A stretch of 20,270 nucleotides of DNA from T3Sed10-241 sp036796255 (GTDB lineage Bacteria; Bacteroidota; Bacteroidia; Flavobacteriales_D; Cryomorphaceae): the NCBI GenBank assembly GCA_036796255.1, contig DAIRDH010000058.1:1-20270 (forward strand), read 5' to 3'. Positions 6,510-14,749 of this stretch are shown piece after piece. Position 1 is the first letter of the stretch, and each line of letters begins with the position of its first letter. A model generated the notes under the pieces. The model did no database searches. It worked only from the letters and a program-made list of their open reading frames with translations, and was not told the origin of the DNA. Made by a program: the position numbers and the translations under genes.

Positions 6510-7053
6510 GGAGATTGCGCTGCAGGAAGCGCAGCACCTCTTTCGTTTCTTTTTCAGAAAGTTGCATGCCAAAGCGCACAAACTTGCCCCCATAATCGAA
6601 GCCTACTTTTTCGCCTCCAAGCACCCACCACAGGTTTTCGTAGGTGAAAGCCAGTGACTTCTCAGGCACTTCGATCTGCTTGAGCGTTTCAATGTTTTCA
6701 ATGAAGTAGCGTGCTATTTTCCCTTTACCGACGATGTTGCGTTCCATTTGGATTTCGCCATTGCTTATGCGCACACGCTCAAAACCTGACCTTCGGTAAA
6801 TCCAGACCTGGCCTATGCGCCATAAGTAATAGGCCCAGAACACCATAAAGACGAAAAGCGTCAACTTCAGGTCGCGGTCGTCAGAGATAAACATCTCTCT
6901 AAGCACGATGGCGCCTACCACGAGCCAGGCAAAAAGCCAGGTGCTGAGGGCCGTGATCTTCCAGCGCTCCACTTTTCCATTCATGGTGAGCACCGCAGCT
7001 TCACCACTTTCGGTGTAGGCTACCCTTTCACTGACTTGCTTTTCTTTAACCAT
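6484..7053 (-). CDS. Two-TM protein with PH-like C-terminal domain
   Basis: A 189-residue protein I do not recognise by name. Residues ~1-32 are polar, two membrane helices lie at about 33-52 and 63-82 in a hairpin with the short acidic loop FISDDRD, and the C-terminal ~105 residues (VWIYRRSGFERVRISNGEIQ... on) form a beta-rich soluble domain. Its pattern of aromatic-basic turn, short strands and a terminal amphipathic helix (SEKETKEVLRFLQRN) resembles bacterial PH-like domains that follow paired helices, as in YdbT/bPH2-type proteins. That likeness is by eye only. The start ATG overlaps the bshA stop by one base (TAATG), so it is likely translated by coupling with bshA. Its last 26 bases overlap the convergent CoA-transferase gene. 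No catalytic residues are seen. Confidence 0.75.
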   Translation of the reverse strand: MVKEKQVSERVAYTESGEAAVLTMNGKVERWKITALSTWLFAWLVVGAIVLREMFISDDRDLKLTLFVFMVFWAYYLWRIGQVWIYRRSGFERVRISNGEIQMERNIVGKGKIARYFIENIETLKQIEVPEKSLAFTYENLWWVLGGEKVGFDYGGKFVRFGMQLSEKETKEVLRFLQRNLPKHRGSRS

Positions 7054-8198
7054 TACACCACGGACACTTTTGCTTTGCGCTCAAGGACACGCGCATACAG
7101 CGCTTCATACATGGGCAATACATGCTTTACGCTAAAAAGTGCTGCCCTCTTTTTCGAATTGGCCTTGAATTGATTGAGCATTTCATCGCTCTGAAGCAAT
7201 TTCAGGGCATTGGTAGCCATATCGTCAATGTCGCCCACGTCGCTCAGGAAGCCCGAGTAGCCGTGCTCATTCACTTCAGGCAAGCCGCCCGTGTTGGTCG
7301 AAATCACCGGTACGCCGCTCGCCATGGCCTCCAGGGCGGCAAGGCCAAAGCTTTCCGATTCGGACGGCAGCAGAAACAGGTCGCTGATGCTGAGTACCTC
7401 TTCGGGTTTTTTGAGTTTCCCAATGATAAACGTGTCATGGCAAGTACCCAACTGACGGCACAATTGCTCCACCCGGTAGCGGTCAGGGCCGTCGCCCACG
7501 AGGATGAGCTTGGCCGGTATTTTCTCGCAAATCTGTTTGAAAATGTGCACCACATCCTCCACGCGCTTCACCGGCCTAAAATTGCTGATGTGGGTAATGA
7601 TTTTCTCCCCATTGGGGGCGTACTCATTTCTAAAATCCTTTTCGGGCTTGGGGAGGTAATGCTCAGGACAAATGAAGTTAGGAATCACTTCAACCTCCCG
7701 GGTCACTTTAAAATGCGTGTAGGTATCCTTTCGCAAACTTTCTGAAACTGCGGTCACAGCATCACTGTTGTTAATGGCAAAAGTAATGGCTGGTTCATAA
7801 GATGGGTCACGCCCTACGAGGGTAATGTCTGTACCGTGAAGCGTGGTAATAAATGGAATGGCAATACCTTGAGATTCCAGGATGCGCTGGGCCATGTAAG
7901 CCGCCGAGGCATGGGGAATGGCATAGTGTACATGCAGCAGGTCGAGGCCTTCATTTTTAACCACATCCACCAATTTGCTGGCGAGAACGGTCTCATATGG
8001 CGGGTACTCGAACAGTGGATATTCGAATACATTGACCTCGTGGTAAAAAAGGTTTTTGGTAAACGAACCCAGCCTTACGGGCTGATTGTAAGTGATAAAA
8101 TGTATTTCATGCCCTTTTTCCGAAAGGGCCTTGCCGAGCTCCGTGGCCACCACTCCGCTTCCACCAAAAGTGGGATAGAGCACAATTCCTATTTTCAT
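7053..8198 (-). CDS. bshA: N-acetyl-alpha-D-glucosaminyl L-malate synthase BshA
   Basis: A 381-residue GT4-family glycosyltransferase that makes GlcNAc-malate from UDP-GlcNAc and L-malate, the first step of bacillithiol synthesis in the cytoplasm. Features typical of BshA include the start MKIGIVLYPTFGGSGVVATE, the PLFEYPPYE segment (61-69), HVHYAIPHASAAYMA (89-103), TTLHGTDITLVG (118-129) and EVIPNF (170-175). The C-terminal GT-B half has SNFRPVKR (205-212, with the basic residue R208/K211 pair), LVGDGPDR (233-240) and the E-x7-E sugar-nucleotide motif E282...E290. The length is normal for the family. bshB and bshC are not in this window, as is common when the pathway genes are scattered. 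A downstream PH-like membrane gene is coupled. It is divergent from the M16 peptidase over a 182-base spacer. Confidence 0.93.
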   Translation of the reverse strand: MKIGIVLYPTFGGSGVVATELGKALSEKGHEIHFITYNQPVRLGSFTKNLFYHEVNVFEYPLFEYPPYETVLASKLVDVVKNEGLDLLHVHYAIPHASAAYMAQRILESQGIAIPFITTLHGTDITLVGRDPSYEPAITFAINNSDAVTAVSESLRKDTYTHFKVTREVEVIPNFICPEHYLPKPEKDFRNEYAPNGEKIITHISNFRPVKRVEDVVHIFKQICEKIPAKLILVGDGPDRYRVEQLCRQLGTCHDTFIIGKLKKPEEVLSISDLFLLPSESESFGLAALEAMASGVPVISTNTGGLPEVNEHGYSGFLSDVGDIDDMATNALKLLQSDEMLNQFKANSKKRAALFSVKHVLPMYEALYARVLERKAKVSVV

Positions 8199-8214
8199 TA
8201 TTTCAAATATGCTG

Positions 8215-8222
8215 CAAAGATA
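8215..8222 (-). promoter_or_regulatory. Candidate -7 element for bshA
   Basis: On the minus strand TATCTTTG matches TAnnTTTG exactly, 16 bases before the bshA ATG. The leader would be about 10 bases. No TTTG is found at the standard -33 spacing. Confidence 0.45.
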
Positions 8223-8334
8223 GCAAGGATATCTCTCCTTATTTAAGACTTAACTTCAAGATGCTCCATGCCATATTTTTAAAAAATTTGTGAGTTCTGA
8301 ATCAAGGGAAACTTAAAAAGGTGCTGGTTTTCAT

Positions 8335-8342
8335 TAGATTTG
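8335..8342 (+). promoter_or_regulatory. Candidate -7 element for the M16 peptidase gene
   Basis: TAGATTTG matches TAnnTTTG exactly, 38 bases before ATG 8381. No TTTG is present at the standard -33 spacing. The 182-base spacer 8199-8380 between bshA and this gene is otherwise AT-rich and featureless. Confidence 0.45.
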
Positions 8343-8380
8343 TGACTTTTTGACACTTAGTTCACAACACAATCACCTAC

Positions 8381-11341
8381 ATGAGAATATCCATTTTAAC
8401 CATTTCGCTTGCTTTGATAGCAGCGATGATGAGCACGTCATGCTCAAATGATAACAAGCAATCCAAGAGCCGCTACAAGTATGAGACTGTGGAAGGCGAT
8501 CCGCTTGGCGCAAAAATTTACACCCTGAAAAATGGCTTGAAAGTTTACATTTCTGAAAACAATGAAGAGCCACGCGTGGTAACGCAAATTGCAGTGCGTA
8601 CGGGAAGCAAGCAAGACCCTGCTGATGCTACGGGACTGGCGCATTACCTCGAGCACATGCTTTTTAAAGGTACTTCAGTCATTGGTACCAAGGACTGGGA
8701 GGCTGAAAAAGTGGTGCTGCAGCAAATCTCTGACCTCTATGAGGAAAACAGGGCCACCGATGATCCTGATGAACGCAAAAAAATATATGCCCAAATCGAC
8801 AGTCTCTCTGGTGTCGCTGCAGCTTTTGCCATTGGCAATGAATTTGATAAAATGGTGTCATCCCTGGGCGCACGCGGCACCAACGCATACACCTCCAATG
8901 AACAGACTGTTTACATCAACGACATTCCCGCCAATGAGCTGGATAAATGGGCTGCCCTCGAATCGCAGCGCATGAGCGAATTGGTGCTCAGGCTGTTTCA
9001 CACTGAGCTCGAAGTGGTTTATGAAGAATTCAACCGAGGTCAGGACAGCGACAACCAGCAGGCCTATTATGCCCTCCTTGAAAACCTCTTTCAAGAGCAC
9101 CAATACGGCAAGCAAACGACCATCGGCACGAGCGAGCACCTGAAAAGCCCGTCTATGGAAAAAATCCATACCTATTTCAAGACCCATTACATCCCCAACA
9201 ATATGGCCATCATATTGGTTGGTGATGTAAATCCCGACGATGCTATTGACATTATAGAGAAGCATTTCGGCGGCTGGGAAGCTGGCGAATTACCCACATT
9301 CGAAGTGGCGCAGGAAAAACCAATTGAATCGCCAATTGTAAAAGATGTAACAGGCGTACAGGCGGAATTTGTGCTTTTGGGCTACCGCCTACCAGGTGTT
9401 AAGAATGAAGATTTGCTTACTGCCCGGGTGGTAGACGGTTTGCTCAGCAATGGACAGGCCGGATTGATTGACATCAACCTGGTACAAGGCCAGAAGGTGC
9501 TTTCGGCCTATTCGAGCGTATACACCATGAGCGATTACTCGATGTTTATCTTTCAGGGCACGCCCCGTCAGGGACAGAGCCTCGAGGAGGTTTCGCTATT
9601 GCTGCGCAGCCAAATTGAAAAACTGAAGGCGGGCGACTTTCCCGATTGGATGGTTGAAGCTGTAGTGAACGACATGAAGCTCAATGCGCTCAAGGGAAGT
9701 GAATCCAACTGGGCCCGCGCAGGCGAAATGGTGGATGCATTTGTAACCGGTCAGGATTGGAAGCAAGTGGTCAATGCATTCGACCGGATGCAAAAGCTGG
9801 GCAAGGAGGATGTGCAGGCTTTCACTACCAAGTACTTCGCCGACAACTATGTGCAAATCAACAAGCGCGAAGGGGTAAACACTGCTGTAAAAGTTGAGAA
9901 ACCCCTTATCACGCCGGTAGAGATTGACCGCGAGGCGCAATCACCTTACTACGCGTCATGGGACTCTATAGAATCGGGAAGGCTGGAACCACAATTCCTC
10001 GATTACAAGACGCTGATCAATATTGAGAAACTCGACAATGGGATTACTTTCAACAGTATAAAGAACGAGAACAATGAACTTTTTAGCCTGTATTACATCC
10101 TGAATATGGGTACCCGCCATGACCAGGTGATGGGCCTTGCAGTGTCGTACCTGCCCTACCTCGGCACGGAGAAATACAGCGCCGAGGAGCTTGCACAGGA
10201 GCTTTTCAAACTCGGTGTAAGTTTCGATGTGTTTTCATCAGACGACAGGATGTATGTGACCCTGAGCGGTCTCAACTCCTCATTGGATGAAGGGGTGAAA
10301 CTCTTTGAGCACATCCTTGCCAACGTGCAGCCCGATGAGGAAGCCCTTGCCAACATGGTGGATGGCGAAATCAAGAAGCGCCAGGATGCTTTGAAAAACA
10401 AAAACCAGATACTCTACCGCGGCTTGGCAAACTATGCAAAATACGGCCCCGAAAACCCGCTCACCAATCAATTGAGTGAAGAGGAGCTGCGCAGCCTGAC
10501 GGCCGATGAGCTAGTAGCTAAAATCAAAGAAATCACCTCATACAAGCACGAGATATTCTACTACGGACCGCAAGAAAACAAGGAAGTGGTGGCCATGCTG
10601 AAAGAAAACCACAAGGTTCCTGAAAACCTCAAGGACTACCCTGAGCCTGCTGAATTTCCTGAACTGCCTACCGACGAGAATCAGGTGTACTTCGCACATT
10701 TCGACATGGTGCAGAGCGAGATCCTTTTGCTCTCAAAAGGACCCGATTTCGATAAAAACCTGATGGCCTCCTCCAACCTCTTCAACCAGTACTTCGGCAG
10801 CGGCTTGTCTTCCATCGTATTTCAGGAAATACGCGAATCAAAGGCGCTTGCTTACTCTGCGTACAGCAACTTTAGTACGCCGAACAGGGCCGACAAAGCA
10901 CACTATGTGCAGGCTTACATCGGCGCCCAGGTCGACAAGCTACCCGAAGCTACCGATGCCATGCTGAGCCTGATGAGCGATATGCCGAGGGCTGACCTTC
11001 AATTTGAAAGCGCCCGCGAGGCGGCGTTGAAACAAATTGAAGCCAACCGCATCACGCGACAATCCATCTTCTGGGATTACATCACTGCACGGGAGCGAGG
11101 CATTGATTACGACATCAGAGAAGAGAACTACGCAGCACTCCAAAAGATGACCATTGATGATATGCAAGCATTCTTTGACAAACAAATCAAAGACAGGACG
11201 TATACCTATTGCGTAATTGGCAACAAAAACATGGTAGACCTCGAAGTACTTGAAAAACTCGGCCCTGTAAAAGTGCTCAGCCTTGAAGATCTGTTTGGCT
11301 ACGCGCCCGACAGCCCTGAGGCTGTAAGCATGATGGACTAG
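8381..11341 (+). CDS. M16 (insulinase/pitrilysin) family zinc peptidase lipoprotein
   Basis: A 986-residue peptidase with a lipoprotein signal (MRISILTISL..., lipobox MSTSC, C21 lipidated), so it should act on peptides in the periplasm or at the outer membrane. The first M16 half (about 40-540) has the inverted zinc motif HYLEH (H88, E91, H92) and the downstream glutamate region TELEVVYEEF (E209 is the likely third ligand). The distance between these is longer than usual because of a charged helical insert (about 108-150). An N-terminal block GLKVYISENNEEPRV and a LGYRLPG stretch are family-like. The second half (about 550-960) repeats the fold without HxxEH and keeps the ALAYSAYSNF region that closes over substrate. 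Both halves in one chain match the pitrilysin arrangement, which forms a closed chamber for short peptides. A strong terminator follows the gene. Confidence 0.92.
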   Translation: MRISILTISLALIAAMMSTSCSNDNKQSKSRYKYETVEGDPLGAKIYTLKNGLKVYISENNEEPRVVTQIAVRTGSKQDPADATGLAHYLEHMLFKGTSVIGTKDWEAEKVVLQQISDLYEENRATDDPDERKKIYAQIDSLSGVAAAFAIGNEFDKMVSSLGARGTNAYTSNEQTVYINDIPANELDKWAALESQRMSELVLRLFHTELEVVYEEFNRGQDSDNQQAYYALLENLFQEHQYGKQTTIGTSEHLKSPSMEKIHTYFKTHYIPNNMAIILVGDVNPDDAIDIIEKHFGGWEAGELPTFEVAQEKPIESPIVKDVTGVQAEFVLLGYRLPGVKNEDLLTARVVDGLLSNGQAGLIDINLVQGQKVLSAYSSVYTMSDYSMFIFQGTPRQGQSLEEVSLLLRSQIEKLKAGDFPDWMVEAVVNDMKLNALKGSESNWARAGEMVDAFVTGQDWKQVVNAFDRMQKLGKEDVQAFTTKYFADNYVQINKREGVNTAVKVEKPLITPVEIDREAQSPYYASWDSIESGRLEPQFLDYKTLINIEKLDNGITFNSIKNENNELFSLYYILNMGTRHDQVMGLAVSYLPYLGTEKYSAEELAQELFKLGVSFDVFSSDDRMYVTLSGLNSSLDEGVKLFEHILANVQPDEEALANMVDGEIKKRQDALKNKNQILYRGLANYAKYGPENPLTNQLSEEELRSLTADELVAKIKEITSYKHEIFYYGPQENKEVVAMLKENHKVPENLKDYPEPAEFPELPTDENQVYFAHFDMVQSEILLLSKGPDFDKNLMASSNLFNQYFGSGLSSIVFQEIRESKALAYSAYSNFSTPNRADKAHYVQAYIGAQVDKLPEATDAMLSLMSDMPRADLQFESAREAALKQIEANRITRQSIFWDYITARERGIDYDIREENYAALQKMTIDDMQAFFDKQIKDRTYTYCVIGNKNMVDLEVLEKLGPVKVLSLEDLFGYAPDSPEAVSMMD

Positions 11342-11363
11342 TTTTAATCGCTGACAATATCAA

Positions 11364-11402
11364 AGCCCCGGAGCGACCTTGCAGTCGCTCCGGGGTTTTT
11401 TT
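11364..11402 (+). terminator. Strong intrinsic terminator after the M16 peptidase
   Basis: A perfect 12-bp stem (CCCCGGAGCGAC 11366-11377 with GTCGCTCCGGGG 11384-11395) closes a 6-base loop and is followed by seven T residues (11396-11402). It lies 25 bases past the peptidase stop and 15 bases before the next gene, so it isolates the two. Confidence 0.95.
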
Positions 11403-11417
11403 ATATACTTTTAAATC

Positions 11418-12218
11418 ATGAAAAAGCTACCCTATCAACTCATAGCCGTATTCACCGGTAAAAAAGAAAAAGCCTTGGGGAATATATCGGCCGTGATGGA
11501 GCTCGACAGTTGGATGAGTGATGAAGCCATGCAGGCCATCGCCCTCGATCTCAACCAGCCTGCAAGCACCTTTTTGCGGAAGCACGGCAAGAGGGGCACC
11601 TGGGAGGCGCGCTGGTTTGCTCCCGATGCTGAAATAGGCCTTTGTGGCCACGGCACTGCTGCGGCGGTGGCTTATCTCGGCTTACAATACGGCGACTCTA
11701 AATTCACCCTGCTCGCTGGTGAGTATGAGTTGAGCGGCACATCCCTGATCGCTGAGCATAGGTTTGAAATCAGTATCGAAGCCATCGACACCAAAGGAAA
11801 GCTGCCCATTGAAGAGGCCTTGCGCAAAGGCCTGGGCGTTGAAATTGTCGAGCATATGAAAACGGACAACAAAAACATTGTGCTTCTGCGCTCTGAAACT
11901 GACCTGAAAAACTTGAAGCCCCAATGGCATCACTTGCGTGAGCTGGAGCACTTCGGCTATGCCGTGACCGCTCCCGGCGATAAGGTCGATTTTGTAAGCC
12001 GCACCCTCATACCTTTTGTGCAGCAACTCGAAGACCACGCCACGGGCTCATCACATGCTGCACTTTTGCCCTACTGGGCTCAAAAGCTGGGCAAGTCGAG
12101 CCTGAGCGCCGTGCAGCTCAGCCCAAGAAAAGGGGTGCTCGGGTGCGCACTGAAAGATGGACAAGTAGAGCTTGCAGGTCAGTTTGAAATTCTTGCCAGT
12201 GGCGAAGTGTGGTTGTAG
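11418..12218 (+). CDS. PhzF-like isomerase family protein with altered active site
   Basis: A 266-residue protein with the two-lobed diaminopimelate epimerase-like fold of the PhzF family. Recognisable family blocks are GNISAVMELD (21-30, replacing the usual GNPAAV), RWFAPDAEIGLCGHGTAAAV (65-84), DHATGSSHAALLPYWAQKLG (206-225, equal to the DPVTGSAH block) and QLSPRKGVLGCAL (233-245). The catalytic glutamate of PhzF (Glu45, in SETAF) aligns here with A49 in NQPASTF, so normal proton-shuttle isomerase chemistry is doubtful. The aspartate (D206) and the CGH histidine (H78) persist. Biochemical roles of most PhzF-like proteins are unknown, and phenazine genes are absent nearby, so a phenazine role is not supported. 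It starts just after a strong terminator, so it needs its own promoter, which I cannot place with confidence. Confidence 0.85.
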   Translation: MKKLPYQLIAVFTGKKEKALGNISAVMELDSWMSDEAMQAIALDLNQPASTFLRKHGKRGTWEARWFAPDAEIGLCGHGTAAAVAYLGLQYGDSKFTLLAGEYELSGTSLIAEHRFEISIEAIDTKGKLPIEEALRKGLGVEIVEHMKTDNKNIVLLRSETDLKNLKPQWHHLRELEHFGYAVTAPGDKVDFVSRTLIPFVQQLEDHATGSSHAALLPYWAQKLGKSSLSAVQLSPRKGVLGCALKDGQVELAGQFEILASGEVWL

Positions 12219-12575
12219 AATTGGCATTTTCGCTGGTATGCTGCCTGTTAATTCGACAAAATCAAAGCTTGCCAAAAGCTGAAATGTCTTAATGCTTGAG
12301 GATGGAATATTAAAACTGTGTGCCATGCGTACTATCAGTGCGAGGCCCCCTGACATGATTCTTATGGAGGGCTGAAGCCGGCATATCAAATGGTAAAACG
12401 CAGCCCATTCAAGTGCTAAAATTCCTTATTTCACTAATCATCCGCTGTATTATTTGTATTTAGCACCACGTAAATTGATTTTTATGTATCTTTCCCGCCG
12501 CGTAGAATATAGAGATAAAGTGAACCACGCCTCTCAGCTTACAATGCATTTGCTGATAGCCTGAGCTTATCGAAG
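12219..12575. other. Intergenic region before the histidine kinase
   Basis: These 357 bases carry no convincing gene. A minus-strand frame runs through 12051-12389 but half of it is antisense to the PhzF-like gene and it resembles no family I know. The right half is AT-rich. TATCTTTC (12487-12494) is one mismatch from the -7 consensus, but no spaced -33 box is seen. A dispersed repeat core fills the last bases before the kinase start. Confidence 0.55.
12558..12575 (+). repeat. Dispersed repeat core abutting the kinase start codon
   Basis: AGCCTGAGCTTATCGAAG ends one base before ATG 12576. It resembles the short tgagcttgtcgaag repeat widespread in bacterial genomes (recalled knowledge). Fourteen of its first 15 bases recur at 15773-15787. 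It occupies the place where a ribosome binding site would be. Confidence 0.55.
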
Positions 12576-14615
12576 ATGAAAAAAATACCCGGCAATCCGC
12601 TCTACGAAGGCAAGCATACCAGTGCTGCTGACAAGTTGTTGCTTTGGGATGAGATTTTGGGTAATATTTCCGACATAGTAATCAAATATGATTTCAGCGG
12701 AAAGCTAATATACATCAATGAGGCGCTACACGCTTATGTAAATATTGACCGGCGCGAATTTATCGGCAAATCATACGCCTACCTTGCACAACGCATCGGT
12801 CTTGTTCAAAAATGGCAAGAGGGTTTTGATCAATCCGCCATTTGCCGAAAGGCGCACACTACATACGCTGATTATGACAGTCCTGTAAAGGGAGCATGTC
12901 ATTTTGAAACGGTAATCACGCCCATATTCAATGCCGAAGGTGACTTAATGGGGTTTGATGCGGTGGTGCGAGACATAAGCTCTCTTCGCCAAGCGCGAAA
13001 GCGCAATACACGAAATGACCAGCACTGGGAATTGATGATGGAACTGTCGCAGGAGTTCATGACCGTAAGCCCCGAAAAAAGCGGCGAATTGTTGAACAAG
13101 ACCCTGGAGCGTGTAGGCCAATTGTTTGAAGCCGACAGATCCTATATTTTTGAATATGATTTTGAGAATGGCTACACAAACAACACCCATGAATGCTGTT
13201 TTCATGGCGTACATCCGGAGATAGACAACCTGCAGCAACTCCCCGTGTCATGGTTTCCCGAAATGATAGAAAAGCATCAATCGGAAAGGGCCTTCATTGT
13301 AAATGACGTAAAGGCGCTGAGTCCAAAAAGCCACACACGAATGGTGCTCGAGCCGCAAGGCGTGAAATCCATGCTCTCAGTTTCCATCATGAAGCACGGG
13401 GAATGTATCGGGTTTATAGGGGTCGATTACGTAAACGTTTCCCACCTCATTAAGAAAGAAGAGGAAGAAATGTTGGTACTTTTTGCCGGCCTGGTTGGAA
13501 ATCTCTACCAGAAAAATACATTCCTGAAGGAAAAGGCCGAGAATGAGGCCAGGTTTAAGTTGATAGTCGACCGTGCTTTTGCAGGAATTTACATCATGCG
13601 GAATGAGCGTTTTGAATTTGTAAACCAGCTCTTCTGTCGCCTGACGGGCTACACAGCTGAAGAACTGAAGGCACCTGATTTTAAACTGCCAACACTGTTG
13701 TTGGACACGGATAAGCATGCGCGGCAGTCCATCAAAGAAAGGCGTAGTGGCGATACTTCACCCAAATCGTATCAGGTTCAGATAAAGACCAAAGACGGAG
13801 TCCATAAATCTTTAATGCTCAATACCACTGGTATCCATGACAATAAAGGAGTTTACACGCTAGGAATTGCATTTGACGTTTCACATGTCAGTGACAATAA
13901 GCAAGCCATTAACGATATCAATAAGGCGCTAACGGAACGCAATGCTTCACTCAAAGAATTTGCCCATATCGCTGCGCACAACCTGAGGTCGCCACTGGCC
14001 AATATATCAGGACTTCTGGGCCTCATGGACCGATCAAAGTTGGGCAGTGACCTCAATACCACGATTGTGGACGGAATTGACCAGTGCATCACCTCCATGA
14101 ATGAGACGCTCAATGACATGTTGCTAATCATAGGCAGCGACGATACAGAGAAGCGCTTTGAGAAACCGATTGTGATGAGCGAAACCTTTACAAAAGTGGC
14201 GGGTATGCTCGAACAACAGATTGCAGAGGCAGGAGCTACGATAAATTGTAATTTCAAATGCGATACTTTCATTTATAACGTTGGCCATATTGAGAACTTT
14301 ATGCTCAACATGCTTACAAATGCATTCAGGTACCGGGACGCAGAGCGTCCATTGGTGGTCAATATCAGCTGTCGCAGAGGTGAAAATGAAGTCATTTACC
14401 TCACATTTGAGGACAACGGTTGTGGTATAGACCTTGAAAAGTATGGCGGCAAAATTTTTAAAATGTACCAGAAATTTCACGATCACCCGGAAAGCAGGGG
14501 CATCGGATTGTATCTGGTAAAGAATCAGCTCGACAAATATGGAGGGCAAATCAATGTAGAAAGCAAACCAGGTGCAGGCACGCGATTCGAATTCAAACTG
14601 CTTGAATTGAAGTAA
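12576..14615 (+). CDS. Soluble PAS-GAF-PAS sensor histidine kinase
   Basis: A 679-residue kinase with no signal peptide or membrane helix, so it senses in the cytoplasm. Order of domains: PAS 1 about 20-140 (ISDIVIKYDFSGKLIYIN ... GFDAVVRDIS), GAF about 155-312 (DRSYIFEYDF, SMLSVSIMKHGECIGFIGVD), PAS 2 about 325-440 (NEARFKLIVDRAFAGIYIM, FCRLTGYTAEEL), HisKA 455-520 and HATPase_c 535-679. The phosphoacceptor is H468 in AHNLRSPLANISG, the HNLRSPL variant common in this phylum. The ATPase has the N-box residue N582 (NMLTNAFRYRD), G1 DNGCGID (613-619) and G2 RGIGLYLVKNQL (641-652). Ligands of the PAS and GAF domains cannot be told from sequence. A single-domain response regulator follows 134 bases downstream and is the likely partner. 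The ATG directly follows a dispersed repeat core. Confidence 0.92.
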   Translation: MKKIPGNPLYEGKHTSAADKLLLWDEILGNISDIVIKYDFSGKLIYINEALHAYVNIDRREFIGKSYAYLAQRIGLVQKWQEGFDQSAICRKAHTTYADYDSPVKGACHFETVITPIFNAEGDLMGFDAVVRDISSLRQARKRNTRNDQHWELMMELSQEFMTVSPEKSGELLNKTLERVGQLFEADRSYIFEYDFENGYTNNTHECCFHGVHPEIDNLQQLPVSWFPEMIEKHQSERAFIVNDVKALSPKSHTRMVLEPQGVKSMLSVSIMKHGECIGFIGVDYVNVSHLIKKEEEEMLVLFAGLVGNLYQKNTFLKEKAENEARFKLIVDRAFAGIYIMRNERFEFVNQLFCRLTGYTAEELKAPDFKLPTLLLDTDKHARQSIKERRSGDTSPKSYQVQIKTKDGVHKSLMLNTTGIHDNKGVYTLGIAFDVSHVSDNKQAINDINKALTERNASLKEFAHIAAHNLRSPLANISGLLGLMDRSKLGSDLNTTIVDGIDQCITSMNETLNDMLLIIGSDDTEKRFEKPIVMSETFTKVAGMLEQQIAEAGATINCNFKCDTFIYNVGHIENFMLNMLTNAFRYRDAERPLVVNISCRRGENEVIYLTFEDNGCGIDLEKYGGKIFKMYQKFHDHPESRGIGLYLVKNQLDKYGGQINVESKPGAGTRFEFKLLELK

Positions 14616-14652
14616 TTTAAGCGAGATATGCTCAGGCGCGTTAAAAGAAATA

Positions 14653-14695
14653 GCTTTCAGCGATTCGTTTTTACAAACGAAAAATGCATGAAAGC
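14653..14695. other. Nested hairpin between kinase and response regulator
   Basis: Outer arms GCTTTCA (14653-14659) and TGAAAGC (14689-14695) enclose inner arms TTCGTTT (14664-14670) and AAACGAA (14675-14681) around a TTAC loop. The plus strand has no T-tract after it; the minus strand has a weak T-rich tail. It could attenuate, stabilise or process a kinase-regulator transcript. Confidence 0.5.
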
Positions 14696-14749
14696 CCAAA
14701 AAATATTGTCAAATTAACATCCTGAAGAAACGAATGAAGTAATTGCGGT

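Noticed and set aside
11418..12218. Phenazine biosynthesis role for the PhzF-like gene
   Set aside because: No other phz genes are nearby and the catalytic glutamate is missing.
12051..12389. Minus-strand 112-codon frame between the PhzF-like gene and the kinase
   Set aside because: Half of it is antisense to the PhzF-like gene, no family is recognisable, and no promoter or start context supports it.
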